64,000 nt of DNA from Branchiostoma floridae (GCF_000003815.2 NC_049981.1:23955450-24019449); one strand, 5' to 3'; shown: positions 36,733 to 48,942, counted from the stretch's first letter. Notes: generated by a model from the letters alone, not told the origin. A program made the numbers and translations.

Positions 36733-37938
36733 TCAAATACTACCAACTGTCTTTTTAGAAGTATTGTTTTCGACCGAGATTCGTCTACTTGCACTAATAG
36801 GCATATTACACATGGATGGTGATAAAAAGTTAGTTTCCTGTATATCTAGGTCTCCATTTATAATCGGATTTGCTGGACGTGACCGTCGTCTTCCAAAAAA
36901 TGAACTTATTTCCGGGCTGTGTCCGATGGTAGGCGTGCGTGTAGCTTGCAAAGCAATCGAAACATGCGACCGTTTGGTTCCCCTTCTTGTAAACTTCCTC
37001 AGGGCAATGTGTCTATGTAGACTTCTGCGAATTGTATCCCTCATATACTGTCGGCACTGCTTGTTAAGTATGATGGATATCACAGGATTGAAAACACTGT
37101 TGCTATAACTTAGTATCACCGCACTATAAGGAATCCAGCTGTTTTCTGGTGTCATGAGAAATTGTTGAGTCATGTTTAGAATCTGGAATATATAGAAAGG
37201 CAGCCAGGACAGAGCGAACAATATAACCATGCCGTATACAACACAGCTCAGAGTAAGCTGCTTTTGCATCCGTCGACCGTATCTGTTACCAACAGATGAC
37301 CTGTACACACAAACGAGGACTATACTACATACCAATACAACTATAAATGGAAGGACAAAGCCAACGAATGTACTGTACAGAACAAAGCTTACTGCCCATA
37401 TTTCAATGGGTTCAGGCCAATATATGTTACAAAATGTTTGTCCTGTAGAAGGAATGGTCTCTGTTGTGGCAAATGCAATGACTGGTGACGAGACAGCGAG
37501 TCCTAAAACCCACATGAAGCCGTTGATCACTGCGGAAGTTTTAACTGTCCGGCATCTTCGAGATTTCAGCGGCAATGCCGCGGCGATGCAGCGGTCAGCG
37601 CTCATGGCTGTCAGGCAGAAGATGCTGGTGAACATCGTCGTCGTGTCCGAGGAGAGGACGATTTTGCATACGATGTGTCCGAACGGCCACGTTTCTTTAT
37701 AAATGTTCGTCGCAAAGAACGGGATCCCAATAAGAAATAGCTGATCGGCTATGGCTAGATTCAACAGGTAAATGTTCGGTATTGTTCGGAGACGACGACT
37801 CGTCAGGATAGTACTGATAAGGATGATATTCATGACTAAGCCCACAGTGCAGATGGCTGCGTAAGTTCCAGTTAGGACGTCTTTGATGTTTTCCGTCGGA
37901 CCTGCCATCTGAACGGTCGTGTTGTTAAATGCCTCCAT
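36733..37938 (-). CDS. Gene C: somatostatin-receptor-like GPCR, single coding exon
   Basis: Complete rhodopsin-class receptor of 401 residues encoded without introns, expected at the plasma membrane as a peptide receptor. Approximate helices: TM1 22-46, TM2 55-78, TM3 88-118, TM4 135-158, TM5 181-212, TM6 228-254, TM7 268-292. Somatostatin/opioid-group marks are IYLLNLAIAD in TM2, ETWPFG before TM3, Asp98 at 3.32 (the residue that contacts the peptide Lys in this group), MFTSIFCLT in TM3, a Cys91-Cys170 pair with WPEP after the second Cys, SWLPFY in TM6 and YSNSVFNP in TM7. Somatostatin receptors fit better than opioid receptors because of the CNxxxPEP-like loop and the TM6 end. Oddities: the TM3 motif is DRC (115-117), and TM7 ends NPVIS (Ser288) instead of NPxxY. 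Sequons lie at Asn5 and Asn6. The start is the first ATG; the in-frame sequence above it has no ATG before a stop at 37980-37978. Confidence 0.92.
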   Translation of the reverse strand: MEAFNNTTVQMAGPTENIKDVLTGTYAAICTVGLVMNIILISTILTSRRLRTIPNIYLLNLAIADQLFLIGIPFFATNIYKETWPFGHIVCKIVLSSDTTTMFTSIFCLTAMSADRCIAAALPLKSRRCRTVKTSAVINGFMWVLGLAVSSPVIAFATTETIPSTGQTFCNIYWPEPIEIWAVSFVLYSTFVGFVLPFIVVLVCSIVLVCVYRSSVGNRYGRRMQKQLTLSCVVYGMVILFALSWLPFYIFQILNMTQQFLMTPENSWIPYSAVILSYSNSVFNPVISIILNKQCRQYMRDTIRRSLHRHIALRKFTRRGTKRSHVSIALQATRTPTIGHSPEISSFFGRRRSRPANPIINGDLDIQETNFLSPSMCNMPISASRRISVENNTSKKTVGSI

Positions 37939-37977
37939 GTTCTTTCCAGGGAGAATCGGTGATAGATTCACTTTTGT

Positions 37978-38280
37978 CTAAGGTAAATTGTAAACACGTA
38001 TCAGTATATCTATCTTGATTTAGCTAGTAGGTTTATCAATGCAACAGGTAATCTGATAACTGTTAAAAGTATAATGCCATTTCAAAATCTGATAAGTAGA
38101 ACCAAATGACGATTTCACTCTGTACAGTAACCTACAATAAAGGTGATGAATCTGGCGATTGTGTTTGATTCCCGAGTAATGCGATGATGAGCTTCTCTAC
38201 AGGATAATAACAATTAGGAGTACCAAAGTATCAAAATAACCGCACAGACTAATGCAGAAGGGAAAAAAACAGTTACTTAC
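37978..38280 (-). other. Predicted 5' UTR intron of gene C
   Basis: On the minus strand a strong donor (CTG|GTAAGT) at 38280 faces a pyrimidine-rich acceptor ending TTAG at 37978, about 40 nt before the start codon. This gives a 303-nt intron wholly in the 5' UTR. A second GTAAGT donor near 38312 is an alternative. The upstream exon would begin somewhere between 38281 and about 38420. Confidence 0.5.
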
Positions 38281-38419
38281 CAGCGTTTCTGCCGTGCCAG
38301 ATGGAAACTTACCCAGAGAGGTTTCCTTCTTCAATGCGCTCGCTTCGGCTCTGACGCCAACGGGCTGATTTAGTTCTAAAGAAAAGCTAACCCCGCAATG
38401 GCAGTCACTATATCAAAAG

Positions 38420-41259
38420 CCGATGTCGGAAGCTGATAAGACTGACATGTACTCGGTGGTGAGTGTGCAACATTTGATGTTTATGCGCATGAGAAGTGCT
38501 GCTCGTCCATATTCCCTATCGTGTCGTTCTGTGTGTGCGGCAATTGGTACCTGCACCCTGAATGTCCTCACCGCAGCACATCGTGTTTCTTAGTCACAAG
38601 GTCCCTCTCTGGAGGTTAATTAAGACGCTCACGCATCGTTGTCATTTACGTTAAGATTTATGGCAGCTTTTATCATGCCAAGAAAAAAGCCCAACAGGCA
38701 GTGAAATGACATAAAGAAGACCCTATGAGAACCCCTGGTATTTCATATTGCTATCAAATTGCTTCTGGCTTTCCAAGCCGGGAGCCGCAAGTCCCTGAAA
38801 AGGATCATGACGCCTTTGGTGGTTCATATTCAAAGCTGATGACTTCAAACGACAGTAATGTAGAGCTCTACCTTCTGGTCCGTCCAAAAAACACAATACA
38901 AGTGTTGGGATGTTTTTGTGAATGTGTCTCTCTACAAGGTGTCGTATACGTAGCAGGTGAAGAAACATATATTTTTGTAATGTTTATACATCGAAGTACG
39001 TTATTTCCGATGTATTTTTAATGGCTTGTTTTGATATTGGAATGAGGTAATAACCCTTGTGATGCGGCTGTGACTCACTGTGTGAAAAACAAAAGCAAAG
39101 ACTACCACTGATTCATGCGTACACTGATTCCTCTTTACATTCTAAATGTCGCCTTCGAAGCTTGTTTATATTATATTGGGTACTTCTTTAAACTATTCTA
39201 AAAGCCCTGTAATGGCTTACAATAAATAATTCACACCTTGCTTTGATTTATGGAGTCTGATTGCAAAATTTCACTGCGTGAAATTGAAACATACATAAAG
39301 TCGCATTTTGTGCATTCAATTTTTCACTATGATTTAAAACGTTGTACGTGTACATGTGTTTGGTGATTTAACTGTTAGTGTCATACAATAAAACATACAA
39401 AAGTCTAAGAAGTAGAGTTTAGAGGTGTAGAGTTTCATTGAATAAAGAGTAAATTATTAAATAAAAAAACCCTCGAGATTTTTGGAATGTTAAAATATAC
39501 TGCGTATCTTTGGTCGATGTACAGCTTTTTTACAACTTGTACCAGGTCTGCACAATGTACTTTTCGTCTTGTCGTCCAAAATAACAAATGACTTTTAAAA
39601 AATGAATTTGGATAAGCTCAATATGGGCTTTACTAACAGAGATACTATCGGTACATATGAGTAATAGTCTTTTTTCGAAATTCCCCAGATGTCACAATGG
39701 TAACGTTGGGTACCGAATCTCCCTCTTTGCTACAATCTGAGATTTGTCACTAAATCATTTCTGCTGAAAGCCTAATGGATCAGCAAGATTGCTGATAACA
39801 ACAAGGATTAGGAAGATGGACGGCTTAAAGCTATATCTGGATGATGTGATTGGTTCGTTGCACGATGCATCGTTGTGAGGTTTTCGAAAGCTTTTGCAAT
39901 ATTGCCTAGGACATTTATTCTTTGCTACGCATTTATTTGAGAGTAGCTAAGTGAACAGGGTTTTTTTCTAAAATGACATTTAAGTGGAATTTTTATAGAA
40001 TGTGAATAATGGTGATGATATACAAATGATATGTTAAGAATATATACATAAAAAACTGCGGTCATTTCATTTGCTTGCATATTAAACATTGAGGTGCGGA
40101 AACATTTCTGTAGTTATTGACAAGGCAAGCATTTATTGGCATATAATGTACCAAGAAATTAACCAAATGGATCTACTAGCAACTCTAAAAATGTTTTATA
40201 TAAGTAAAGATAGGCACAGCAGGAAGCTAAATTTAATTACAGTTTGTTGTAAGAAAAATTCAATCTTGTTTCTTTCATTACGACTTTTATGAGATCACTC
40301 GAGTGGCATCATAGTGGCGTACTATCCTGAGAGCATAGGCTATAGCTCTGAACCTGTCCAGTAGTTTCCGGGTTTGTTACGCAGAAATGTCTCGACTTTA
40401 CGCCCGCGGAGAGAGCACTTTACACGACATCTCTAACTTGGCGGTAGTGTGGCGCCCACCGAGCCTTTCGGCTATTCTGTCTCAAGTCTGTCCATGTATA
40501 CCCGGTCACTATTGGCAAGGCTGTAGGTCTTCTTTCTTCTGTCGATATCAGATCAGGAACCCAGCGTGACGTTCGCAAAAATGAAATACAAATTGCCGCC
40601 TCATGCTGGGATACAGACATCAAGTGGACTTCATTTGGCGTTTGATCAGGCTGGCTATCCAATATCCCTTATCAAAATGTACCCTGTCATAAAGACCAGC
40701 AGACAATAAAAGCCATCCAAAAATGATTACCAATAATGCGTTGTTACTGCTAAAATATTTCTCTTTTTGTATGCAATTTCCTACAATGGCGTGCAACATG
40801 GTAGTGCATTTGGGACCGGTAGAGATGTACCTTTTGCAAGCAAATGCAGCATACTCACCCTTCCTCTTGCTTATACCAAATTGGACTGGCCCATGTCAAG
40901 CAATTTTTTTGATTGGACCACATAATGAAGTTACTTTTTACACATACACGTAATATTCCTTAATCAACCCCCATTAAAATGTTTGTTTGCTTCATTCAGG
41001 TGGCGTAAAGATTAATATATTGTGGGCAATAGGCTGATAACAGGCTGAAATCTTGACTACATAAACATACAATACATCACTATTGACATCATTTTATGTG
41101 CCATTAATGTATATAAAGATAATTTCACATATGCTGGAGATTTAATAGACGGGTTTCAAATACATTTAGCAACATATCAATTTTCCAATTTATACGAATG
41201 TCATTCAGTTCGGAATGTGTATGTTGAAGCTAAATCGTATTGTTTTTTTCATTACAACC
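38420..41259. other. Upstream region of gene C and gene-free stretch
   Basis: No gene is supported. A locally GC-richer patch at 40385-40660 has overlapping open frames on both strands (60 and 80 codons) with no recognisable family; it could be an old exon or repeat piece. Confidence 0.4.
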
Positions 41260-41606
41260 TTAACCCTCAAACACCCGAGTGGGGTCCATTTGGACCCCAG
41301 GCGTAAATTTTGAAGTGCCATTTGAACATTTTTGATCTGAAGAAAAAATCCTTCCGTGACTTTGTCAGTCAATATGTCTTATACCTTCTCCCCTAAGTTT
41401 TCGCAAAGATTGGTACAATAATGTGGAAATTATAAAGAAAGTTTGTGTTCAGTCCCTCTGGGGTCCAAACAATGGAGCTTGTCACACCTTTACCTGGCAT
41501 GCCAGACAGTCAGCTTGGGCTGTGGTAATAGTCAGCTTGGGTTTTTCAAACAGATTTTCAAACACTGGTCCAGGAGTATTTGAAGAGAAAAATGGCTGTT
41601 AATTAA

Positions 41607-42550
41607 CCCTCATCCGACCGTTAGATTTTTACGACGAATCTGACCGTATGGGGTCATTTTTGACCCCATTTTGTTTTGCTCATAGACATATTTCTGCTGG
41701 CTTATTTTGTCATTTCTATGTATTTACTGTTTCACCAATCTATGAAAAATATTTTAACAAGTTTTGGTGTCAGTAGTTATTACTCATTATCATAATTTAT
41801 GCAGAAAATGAGGAGAAACCACATTTGCTCTGAAAATCTACCATACTCAACCTACTTAAACAATGTTTTGAATTATAGATTTCTAAACAAAGGTTTTGAT
41901 GCTGCAATAATACTCATAGCATAATGATGCTATTTAACAAGAAAAAATACAATATTTGTGAAAAGTAACGAATTGAATTTATTACTTAATTATGCACCAT
42001 ATTCCGCCATCGAAACACACACATACAATAACTCTTGTCTATTTTCCCAGAGATCTTTCTTATAGGTTCCTTCTGCACATTCTGTCCATATATTGTTTCT
42101 TGATTAATTAGAAACATTTTCATTTTCATTAGCAAAGGTAATTAGTGCGTATTATCATAATTTATGCAGAATGTCTTTAAACTGTGTTTTACACTAAAAT
42201 ACTAAATTTCTTTCCAAATATTCGGTGTTTAATCATCTAAGCAACTATAACGTATTGCTGTAATAGCAATGATGAGGAATGCCTGTTATTTCATTGACAT
42301 ATCTTGATATTTATGTAATTAATGATTCATAATTGGCTGGGGTCATTTTTGACCCCACCGAACCAGACACAAACGTTCAAGTATAGCTTATACAATAATG
42401 GACAAAACTCGGTGAAAAATTGGTAGATGTTGTAAGACATGTATACAAACAAATTCATGGAAGGAAATTTTTCTCCGATGAAAAATGTTGCTATGACAGA
42501 TAAAAATCTAGGCCTGGGGTCAAAAATGACCCCATACGGTCGGATGAGGG
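41607..42550 (+). mobile_element. piggyBac-like miniature element, type 2, intact (944 bp)
   Basis: Perfect inverted ends CCCTCATCCGACCG / CGGTCGGATGAGGG directly flanked by TTAA (41603-41606 and 42551-42554). Three GGGGTCATTTTTGACCCC-type palindromes lie at 41650-41667, 42340-42357 and 42516-42533. No coding capacity. It is the best-preserved TTAA element in the window. Confidence 0.85.
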
Positions 42551-43096
42551 TTAAATCTAACATGTATACAATGTTCACATACAATCCATCACGCACACAG
42601 TCAAATTGGAAGGTCCCAAATTGTGTAGGGAGTCAAGCATTCAGCCGACTGCAACAAGACGACCCCCGCCGGGAAAAGCTGAACCATTTCTTAGTGGCAT
42701 TTTGGTATCGATGGTAGAAACTATACTTTCAACGAGTTTTGTGGGAGGGGGTTGTCGGAAGTACACTTTGTGGCTATTTTTTTCTTCTAATCTGAAATGT
42801 CTATCACCGTCCTATGTAAATTTGGCAAAAACAAAAACAAACAATAATAATTGGCCAGAAGAGTCCATACTAGGGTTATTCTCCCGTTACTTTTGTCTGT
42901 GTATTCAGTCTGGTAGAGACTTGTCTGAAGTTTTTATTCCTTATTAATGACCCCCTACCATTAGACTGCGATCACGCTGTGCTCTCACTGCGTCCTAAAT
43001 ACTGTAGGGTGTAATAACCTTCGATTTCTCACATGGTATATCTTACAAAACGTATAAGTCTGACCAAGAGGACAACAAAACGTACAAAGGGTAAAA

Positions 43097-43231
43097 AAGA
43101 TTTGTTTCTTTTCTATACAATGCCTTGAGCGATATGTCAAATCTCAGGTCGGAGAGAGAGAGAGAGCGCGGCCAGAGCGCCACCCTGGTGGAATGGGGTT
43201 ATAAGAATTGTTTTGAAAAGAAACAAATCTT
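43097..43231. mobile_element. 135-bp inverted-repeat unit with GA tract
   Basis: A perfect 17-bp inverted repeat (AAGATTTGTTTCTTTTC at 43097-43113; complement at 43215-43231) encloses a GA microsatellite (about 43151-43166) and a GC-rich core. It lies in the inserted part of the type-1 element. Confidence 0.6.
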
Positions 43232-44308
43232 ATAATAAGATAATGACATCTCCTTTTCTCCACTTTCCTCAAAGGGTTACAAATGTGTATTACTTGTATG
43301 CCTCAAATACTGCAACAGGGCCGTGGGTGGGGTGCGAAATTAGTGCGTAAACAAATGCAAAAGAAGGTTGGGGAACTCTAGGCCAATTATCACTATTCCT
43401 ACTGCATATTTACGAGTTCCTAGTAGCACCTTGTTCATTTCAATATTACAGTAGGTCATTATAATATTGAAATGAGGGCAATGCAGGGAGTAGCAGGGTC
43501 AGGTCTTAGCAAAACAGAGAACAAAAATGTGCAGTTTTTAAAACAAACTTTGGAGGCTAACTCCTTAACCACTTACAGTATGACTACCAAACTTTCAGAC
43601 AATAATAAGAATGTAAACCTAAATCATCACAAAAATTTCTGTGTCATCAATGTAATGTGACGACATTATGGCGTCATTTGCCTAATCAGGGTGGCCATCT
43701 TGGATTTTGACCAATGACGTCATGAAATTAGCATAAATTATAAATTTTAAGTCATGAAAATTACATTGAATTTCATAGAATTTAATTGTTGTCAGAAAAC
43801 AGGTGTAGTTTATCAAGAAAACCTTGTTTATATTGAAATTGTCAAATTTTGGCAAAAATATGCTTGATAGAATGGCAACCCCAAAAATGATAAACTTACT
43901 TTATTGACCAAAAACTTTTGCAAACAATATTTTGTGATAAATTACCAAGTTTCGTAGCTTTAGCTCTAGCCGTTCATGAGATATGCGACATAAATGTTGC
44001 TGAGGGCCTCAAAATTCCCCTATCTGGTCGGAATAGGTTTAGTGCAAAACGTGGTCCTTCTGAACTTTTGCATAAATTATGATAATGAGTTGGAATCAGC
44101 AACACCTTAACATCTCAAAATCTTCCTCTTACATTGACGAAGCAATGTATATACAATGATCAGCGATAAGAAATGGTACTGAGATTTTATGAACAAAACA
44201 TTTTGGGGTCCGTTTGGACCCCACTCGGTCATTTTAGTCGCAAAAAAAGGTCGGGTGCTTGAGGGTTAATGAAATTAATGAATATTTCATTAAGGTTGTA
44301 ATGAAAGA

Positions 44309-44312
<4 letters not shown>

Positions 44313-44372
<60 letters not shown>
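44313..44372. repeat. (TA)n microsatellite
   Basis: 60 bp of pure AT/TA repeat just outside the right TTAA of the type-1 element. Confidence 0.95.
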
Positions 44373-44379
<7 letters not shown>

Positions 44380-46937
44380 ACAATGGTATCCTTGCCATTG
44401 ATACCTCGAGAGGTCCAATATTCATTATTCTTTTTTTCCTGTTAGTGATGTACAAAGGTTGCCCTGGGTAAGTAAGATCAATCTTCATTCGAAAGTGTAT
44501 TCTAATTGGAGCTTTGCCGTACTTTACTCTGCATAACACGACTCAAGCGGCGTTCTCCCTGCGTGGGCCTGCAGAAACGACAATTGATGTTTCCTACACG
44601 ACATCTAATGCCTCACGCAAGGTTACCCACAGCGGGTACAGGGCAGTGAGCTATTCTTCTTGGGCTACAAGGACATACTTATTGCCTCCGGCAAGGGGGT
44701 CAGTGACCATCGACGGGGTGCTGTTCTAGTCTGTGTGTCAGCGCCTATAATTGTAGATGCGTTAGATGCATTTGTATGGCTTAAAAATGTTGGCAGCATT
44801 GAATTCCCGAGAAAACATGTCGAATTTGGGCGCCATATCAATATGTTAAGGATCTTAAGAAGTATAAATCGACACCCAACAAGGCATTGCGTTACAGCAC
44901 GATGAATTAAATTGTACTTGAGGCCACAGCAATTAAATTTTATGGATGACACTCATTTATTTTCGCCTGATTTCAGAAAAAAACTTCATTCTTTGGAGAT
45001 GGACAACATGACGATAAATTACCAAAAATAAGTGTGTTGTAGACTAATGATGGTACCTGTAGAAGTGAAACTAATGTGGTAGCTCTGACTGTCGTAAAAT
45101 CGGCACCAATATAGAAGCCATTGGGTGTGGTTACCAAGTTATTAGTGATAACAGTCGACCACACTAGTGTCACTTTCACTACACAAGTACCTACCCTGAA
45201 TACAAGAATTAATGCCTTGTTGGCTGTGATACTATGTTTTGTCCCTTTAATTCTTGTTACAACGTTCATGGTGTCTGTTTTGAAAATGTATATGTAGCCA
45301 TATTGTTGTTGTACCCGTCTTTTTTTTTTAAATTCTCACTATTTTTGCAGTCTAAAGAGGGTAACATCCATAAATTTGACTTGTTGTAACCTAAGTTGTA
45401 GCTTATATTATACAAGAATGGAAAGTAATAAGCTCTCAAAACTTAAAAACAGGATTTTGCTTCACTACCTTGGTTACTGTCTATTGCTATAGCGAACGAC
45501 TACCTGGACATATATAAAGATGTACCAACGACCTGAGCTGTAGTGTGAAATAAAGAAATTCCAGGTAAAGAGGGTATAAAACACCATAGCCAACATGTAT
45601 ATGGCAAGCGCTATGTTAACTTCACGGATATTTGTGTCCCACGAATTTCTGGTCTCCTTGAAATTGTATACAAAAGTCACTTGTTCCTCATAATGAACGT
45701 GGAAACTCTTACACTGAGCACGTCTACACTACAAATCAATCCACAGTTTATGTCTCTTTTCACCCCATGTAAGGCTAAGCAAACATTAACAGTGCTGCAT
45801 AGTCAATCATACGTACAGCCTGGTGGCAATTGTGGGTATTTACCATGCTCCAGGCGACAGCACACCTACCGTTTTGGTACTTCACTGACGCTTAAAAAGC
45901 CATTAAATAAATGGCACGTTAGTCTTAGAAGCTTTAGAGCAATCATAAACCATCGCCGATGTTCAGTGCAGTTCTTCTAATTCCACGAGGCAAGATTTTA
46001 CATCGTTTAAGTCGTTATATTCATTCTTATAGAGCTTAGTTTACTTATAGCAAGGATTTCCCTAGTATCCAATTATTTCTAAAAATGGCCTAGCCTTAGG
46101 TGACGTGGATTGAATACCTTCTGATGTGGACGCAGTGTGTCAGGATTCAACAAATGCCAAATTCAGACTAAGAATAATGCATATATTTATTTCATTTTTA
46201 CATGCATTCAATATGGTATGATAAATAATGCATTAGAAACTCTAGACAACAATTAATTTTGTATAACAGTATAGTAAAATAAGTATTACATGTACTGCCT
46301 AGTTTCGGATAATTTGCTCAAAATTTATCATTACTAGTCAAGCAATGGAATGAATATGTACTGTGTACTTTTCCTACATCACCTAATTAATTTCATGAGA
46401 TCTGTTTCTTTGTTTATTTCGGAAATATTCAAAATGCACTTTTTATGCACAAGAACAAGTCGTGAGCTGGAAAGTTTGTCGTTTCTTAATGGTCCCCTAG
46501 ATGGCGCTGGGTCATAAACCCAACAACTAGCTGTCATAAGTAGGTAACTGAAACATATTTTATTGCCTATTATTTGAAAAACTCACGATAAAAAATGTTA
46601 AATTTCGTGCCCGTTTTTGTTTAATGACATTTCCACGAGGCAAGACTGAAAGTCGTTTTTCGGGAGTATCTTCATACGATTATTTGTATAACGGTTGGGT
46701 TTACGTAATTACCTAAGGAATTCATTTTTATATCGAGTTATTTCCATTCATCTGGCTTGAGTATTTACGTGATTTCTTTTATTATCTATGTCGCAATAGG
46801 TTCTATTTGGGACCTTATCAAATTGCGAAATAAGTAACGAATGACAAAAAGCACCTTACCACAAAAGCTTGATTGAATACGTTTTTTAAGTATCAAAATT
46901 CGTTAAAGCGGGTATTTTATATCTAAACATGCATTAT
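44373..46937. other. Gene-free stretch with unrecognised open frames
   Basis: Open frames of 70-99 codons occur at 44514-44729 (+), 44665-44952 (-), 44973-45269 (-) and 45681-45980 (+). None shows a domain or convincing splice sites. Confidence 0.4.
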
Positions 46938-47632
46938 CATATAGCCAGGCGCCGCGGACTAATCATAAGGCCACGTTCCACGTTGGTTATGACGCCGTAA
47001 CACTTAGATTCCGGCCAGGCCGGTGTGTATCCTCCTTCTGATTGGTCAGAATGAATCGACACCGGCAACGGTGTCGATTTGCATCGACACCGGTACCAGA
47101 CGATTCATTCTGACCAACCAGACTGAGCGATACACACAAGATATGCAGGTTTTGGCCAATCAAAAGGAGCGAAACATATGCCAGAGCAGAGGGAATAAGT
47201 TCAGACTGCAAGGAGGGAATAGTTCCTTCTGTTAACATTGATAATGAGTTTTGTTGTTCTAAAAAGCGAAAGACTGCAATCTTTTGAATATTTTCTGTGG
47301 AAATTTTGGTTTCAAACTGCAATCTGTTAACAAATGTATGTACCAAGGAACAAATGTGAACTTTCAGAAATTCGACAAAGGTATTCACACGTATAGTACC
47401 AAGGGATCTTTGCGTCATACAGGAGTTTGCAAGTTTGGGTAGGCTATATGATAATAACGTTAATGACCCGGCTGTTCCTCGGTGTACATGGTGTCATAAC
47501 GCCTGGTCCTTTGCTATAACCACCTCATAAAACCACCTCGTTCGCTTCGCTCACATCGGTGGTTTTATTCGGTGGTTATAGCAAAGAACCAGGCGTTATG
47601 ACACCATATACACCTCGGGGCGGGTCATTAAC
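46938..47632 (+). mobile_element. Dispersed element family U, most complete copy, with two hairpins
   Basis: Collinear with the two pieces at 7843-8205 and 11226-11379. It contains a palindrome at about 47023-47137 (arms GTGTGTATC.../...GATACACAC around ACACCGG repeats) and a second long inverted repeat at 47462-47630. No credible coding sequence; frames across it come from the repeats. Confidence 0.65.
47462..47630. repeat. Long inverted repeat, about 70-bp arms
   Basis: Arms 47462-47537 and 47558-47630 are complementary with few mismatches, including CATAACGCCTGGT, CTTTGCTATAACCACC and ATAAAACCACC, around a loop of about 20 bp. Confidence 0.85.
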
Positions 47633-48879
47633 CCTTAGTTATTACACGTGTACTGTGCAGATTACACCTTTTTAACAGGTCCACATATCTTCTGAATCTC
47701 TAATGCTTAATCATTGTGCACTGTGAATGGCACTGCGTCTTCCAATAACCTGCTTAACCTTTATTACACTGTGTCGTGTGTTGTAGATGACAGAAAAACA
47801 CACAAAAAACTTGAAAAAGACGTTCTCTTTTGAGTAAATCGTCAAGTCTTTATTCAGAGCAAAGTGCTAAATCAAATATGAAAGATGCCATTTCTAATTT
47901 ACCTTACCTATACATCAATTTCCCTTCTTTGTTCAGTATACAGTTGTACTTTTCTTTGCAATTGGTCTTAGGGCATTGTCTTACAATTGAGCTATCATTC
48001 TATATATTCGTAGCTTCTATGGGGAATGGGTGCAAGATATTACAACTTAAATACTCTCTCAACGCTAACACCGTTAGCTGGGTTTGTGTATGAACTGATT
48101 ATCATTAGATAAAAGTGATAATTCACAATCATAGAACAGACGATAAACTGTAGCAAAATTAAATCTAATGCATGCTTTCATTTGTGTTACTGACTTTTTC
48201 CTCAATACATCAATAGATATTTTGCATTCATACTCAAGGTTAAAGTTAGACAGTTTTTACCTATATAATACAGACAATATCTCAGAAGCGATCTAGACAT
48301 GTTATTTCATCAGCAACGTGGTCCTTTTATCCAGCTTTCTAGTAACATAAGTGCATTATTTAGATATTATTTACTTTTTTTTCAATTAAGTAGTTTTAGT
48401 GTAACAATTTTGTCAACAATATTTCGAATTATCATTCGACTAAAGTATGTCTGCGCCTATTTTGATACATACCCTCTATCCATCGGCATATAAGACTATT
48501 TTCTCTTTACTATACTTAATTAGTGCTGTCAATCTACATTGCTAACATTGCTAACATTTGTATAAAAACATCAAGAGCTTTACAAGTACAAGGGCAAGAC
48601 ATGGCAGCATTCTTAGCCACTGTTAGCCACGTTGCGACTGAGTATAGAATTACAACTCGCTGCATAACTCGACGATACAAGCGGAAAGAAGAAAAAAATG
48701 AACAAGAAAGACACTGAAATCATCCGCATATCTGCTAGTTTGTCATCTTGTCATCATGTTGGTGAGTCTTTGAATAGAGAAGTCTTTGTTAACAACCAAG
48801 TACTTTAACTAGTCGACGTTTTGATCACCGTTCGTCACCTTTCTCGGCTTAATACTAACTTGTTCTCCTTTGCTCTTCA
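47633..48879. other. Gene-free stretch
   Basis: AT-rich; no gene, RNA or repeat recognised. Confidence 0.5.
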
Positions 48880-48942
48880 GCTAGGCGTCGCTGCTGCTTG
48901 GTGTGAAACCACTTTCTTCACGCAGCAGCAGCGACACCTAGC
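48880..48942. repeat. GC-rich hairpin beside the second gap
   Basis: Arms 48880-48906 and 48918-48942 (GCTAGG(C/T)GTCGCTGCTGCT and complement) around an 11-nt loop. Confidence 0.8.

Larger units (their letters stand above)
41264..44265 (-). mobile_element. piggyBac-like type 1 element, inverted, with a 2-kb insertion
   Basis: Bounded by TTAA at 41260-41263 and 44266-44269. The left end CCCTCAAACACCCGAG and the right end, read inward, CCCTCAAGCACCCGAC are close inverted repeats. About 41264-41475 and 43520-44265 align, inverted, with the element at 33686-34568. The intervening 2 kb is foreign and contains the type-2 element at 41607-42550. Confidence 0.7.

Noticed and set aside
37229-37702. 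Plus-strand frame of 157 codons
   Set aside because: Antisense shadow of the well-supported receptor gene C.
37939-37971. Upstream in-frame extension of gene C beginning with GTG
   Set aside because: Non-ATG start; the first ATG at 37938 gives a normal N-terminus with glycosylation sites.
44259-44471. Plus-strand frame of 70 codons
   Set aside because: Dominated by Ile-Tyr from a TA repeat and starting at a transposon edge.
46987-47418. Minus-strand frame of 143 codons
   Set aside because: Lies wholly in the family U element and spans its palindromes; no domain seen.
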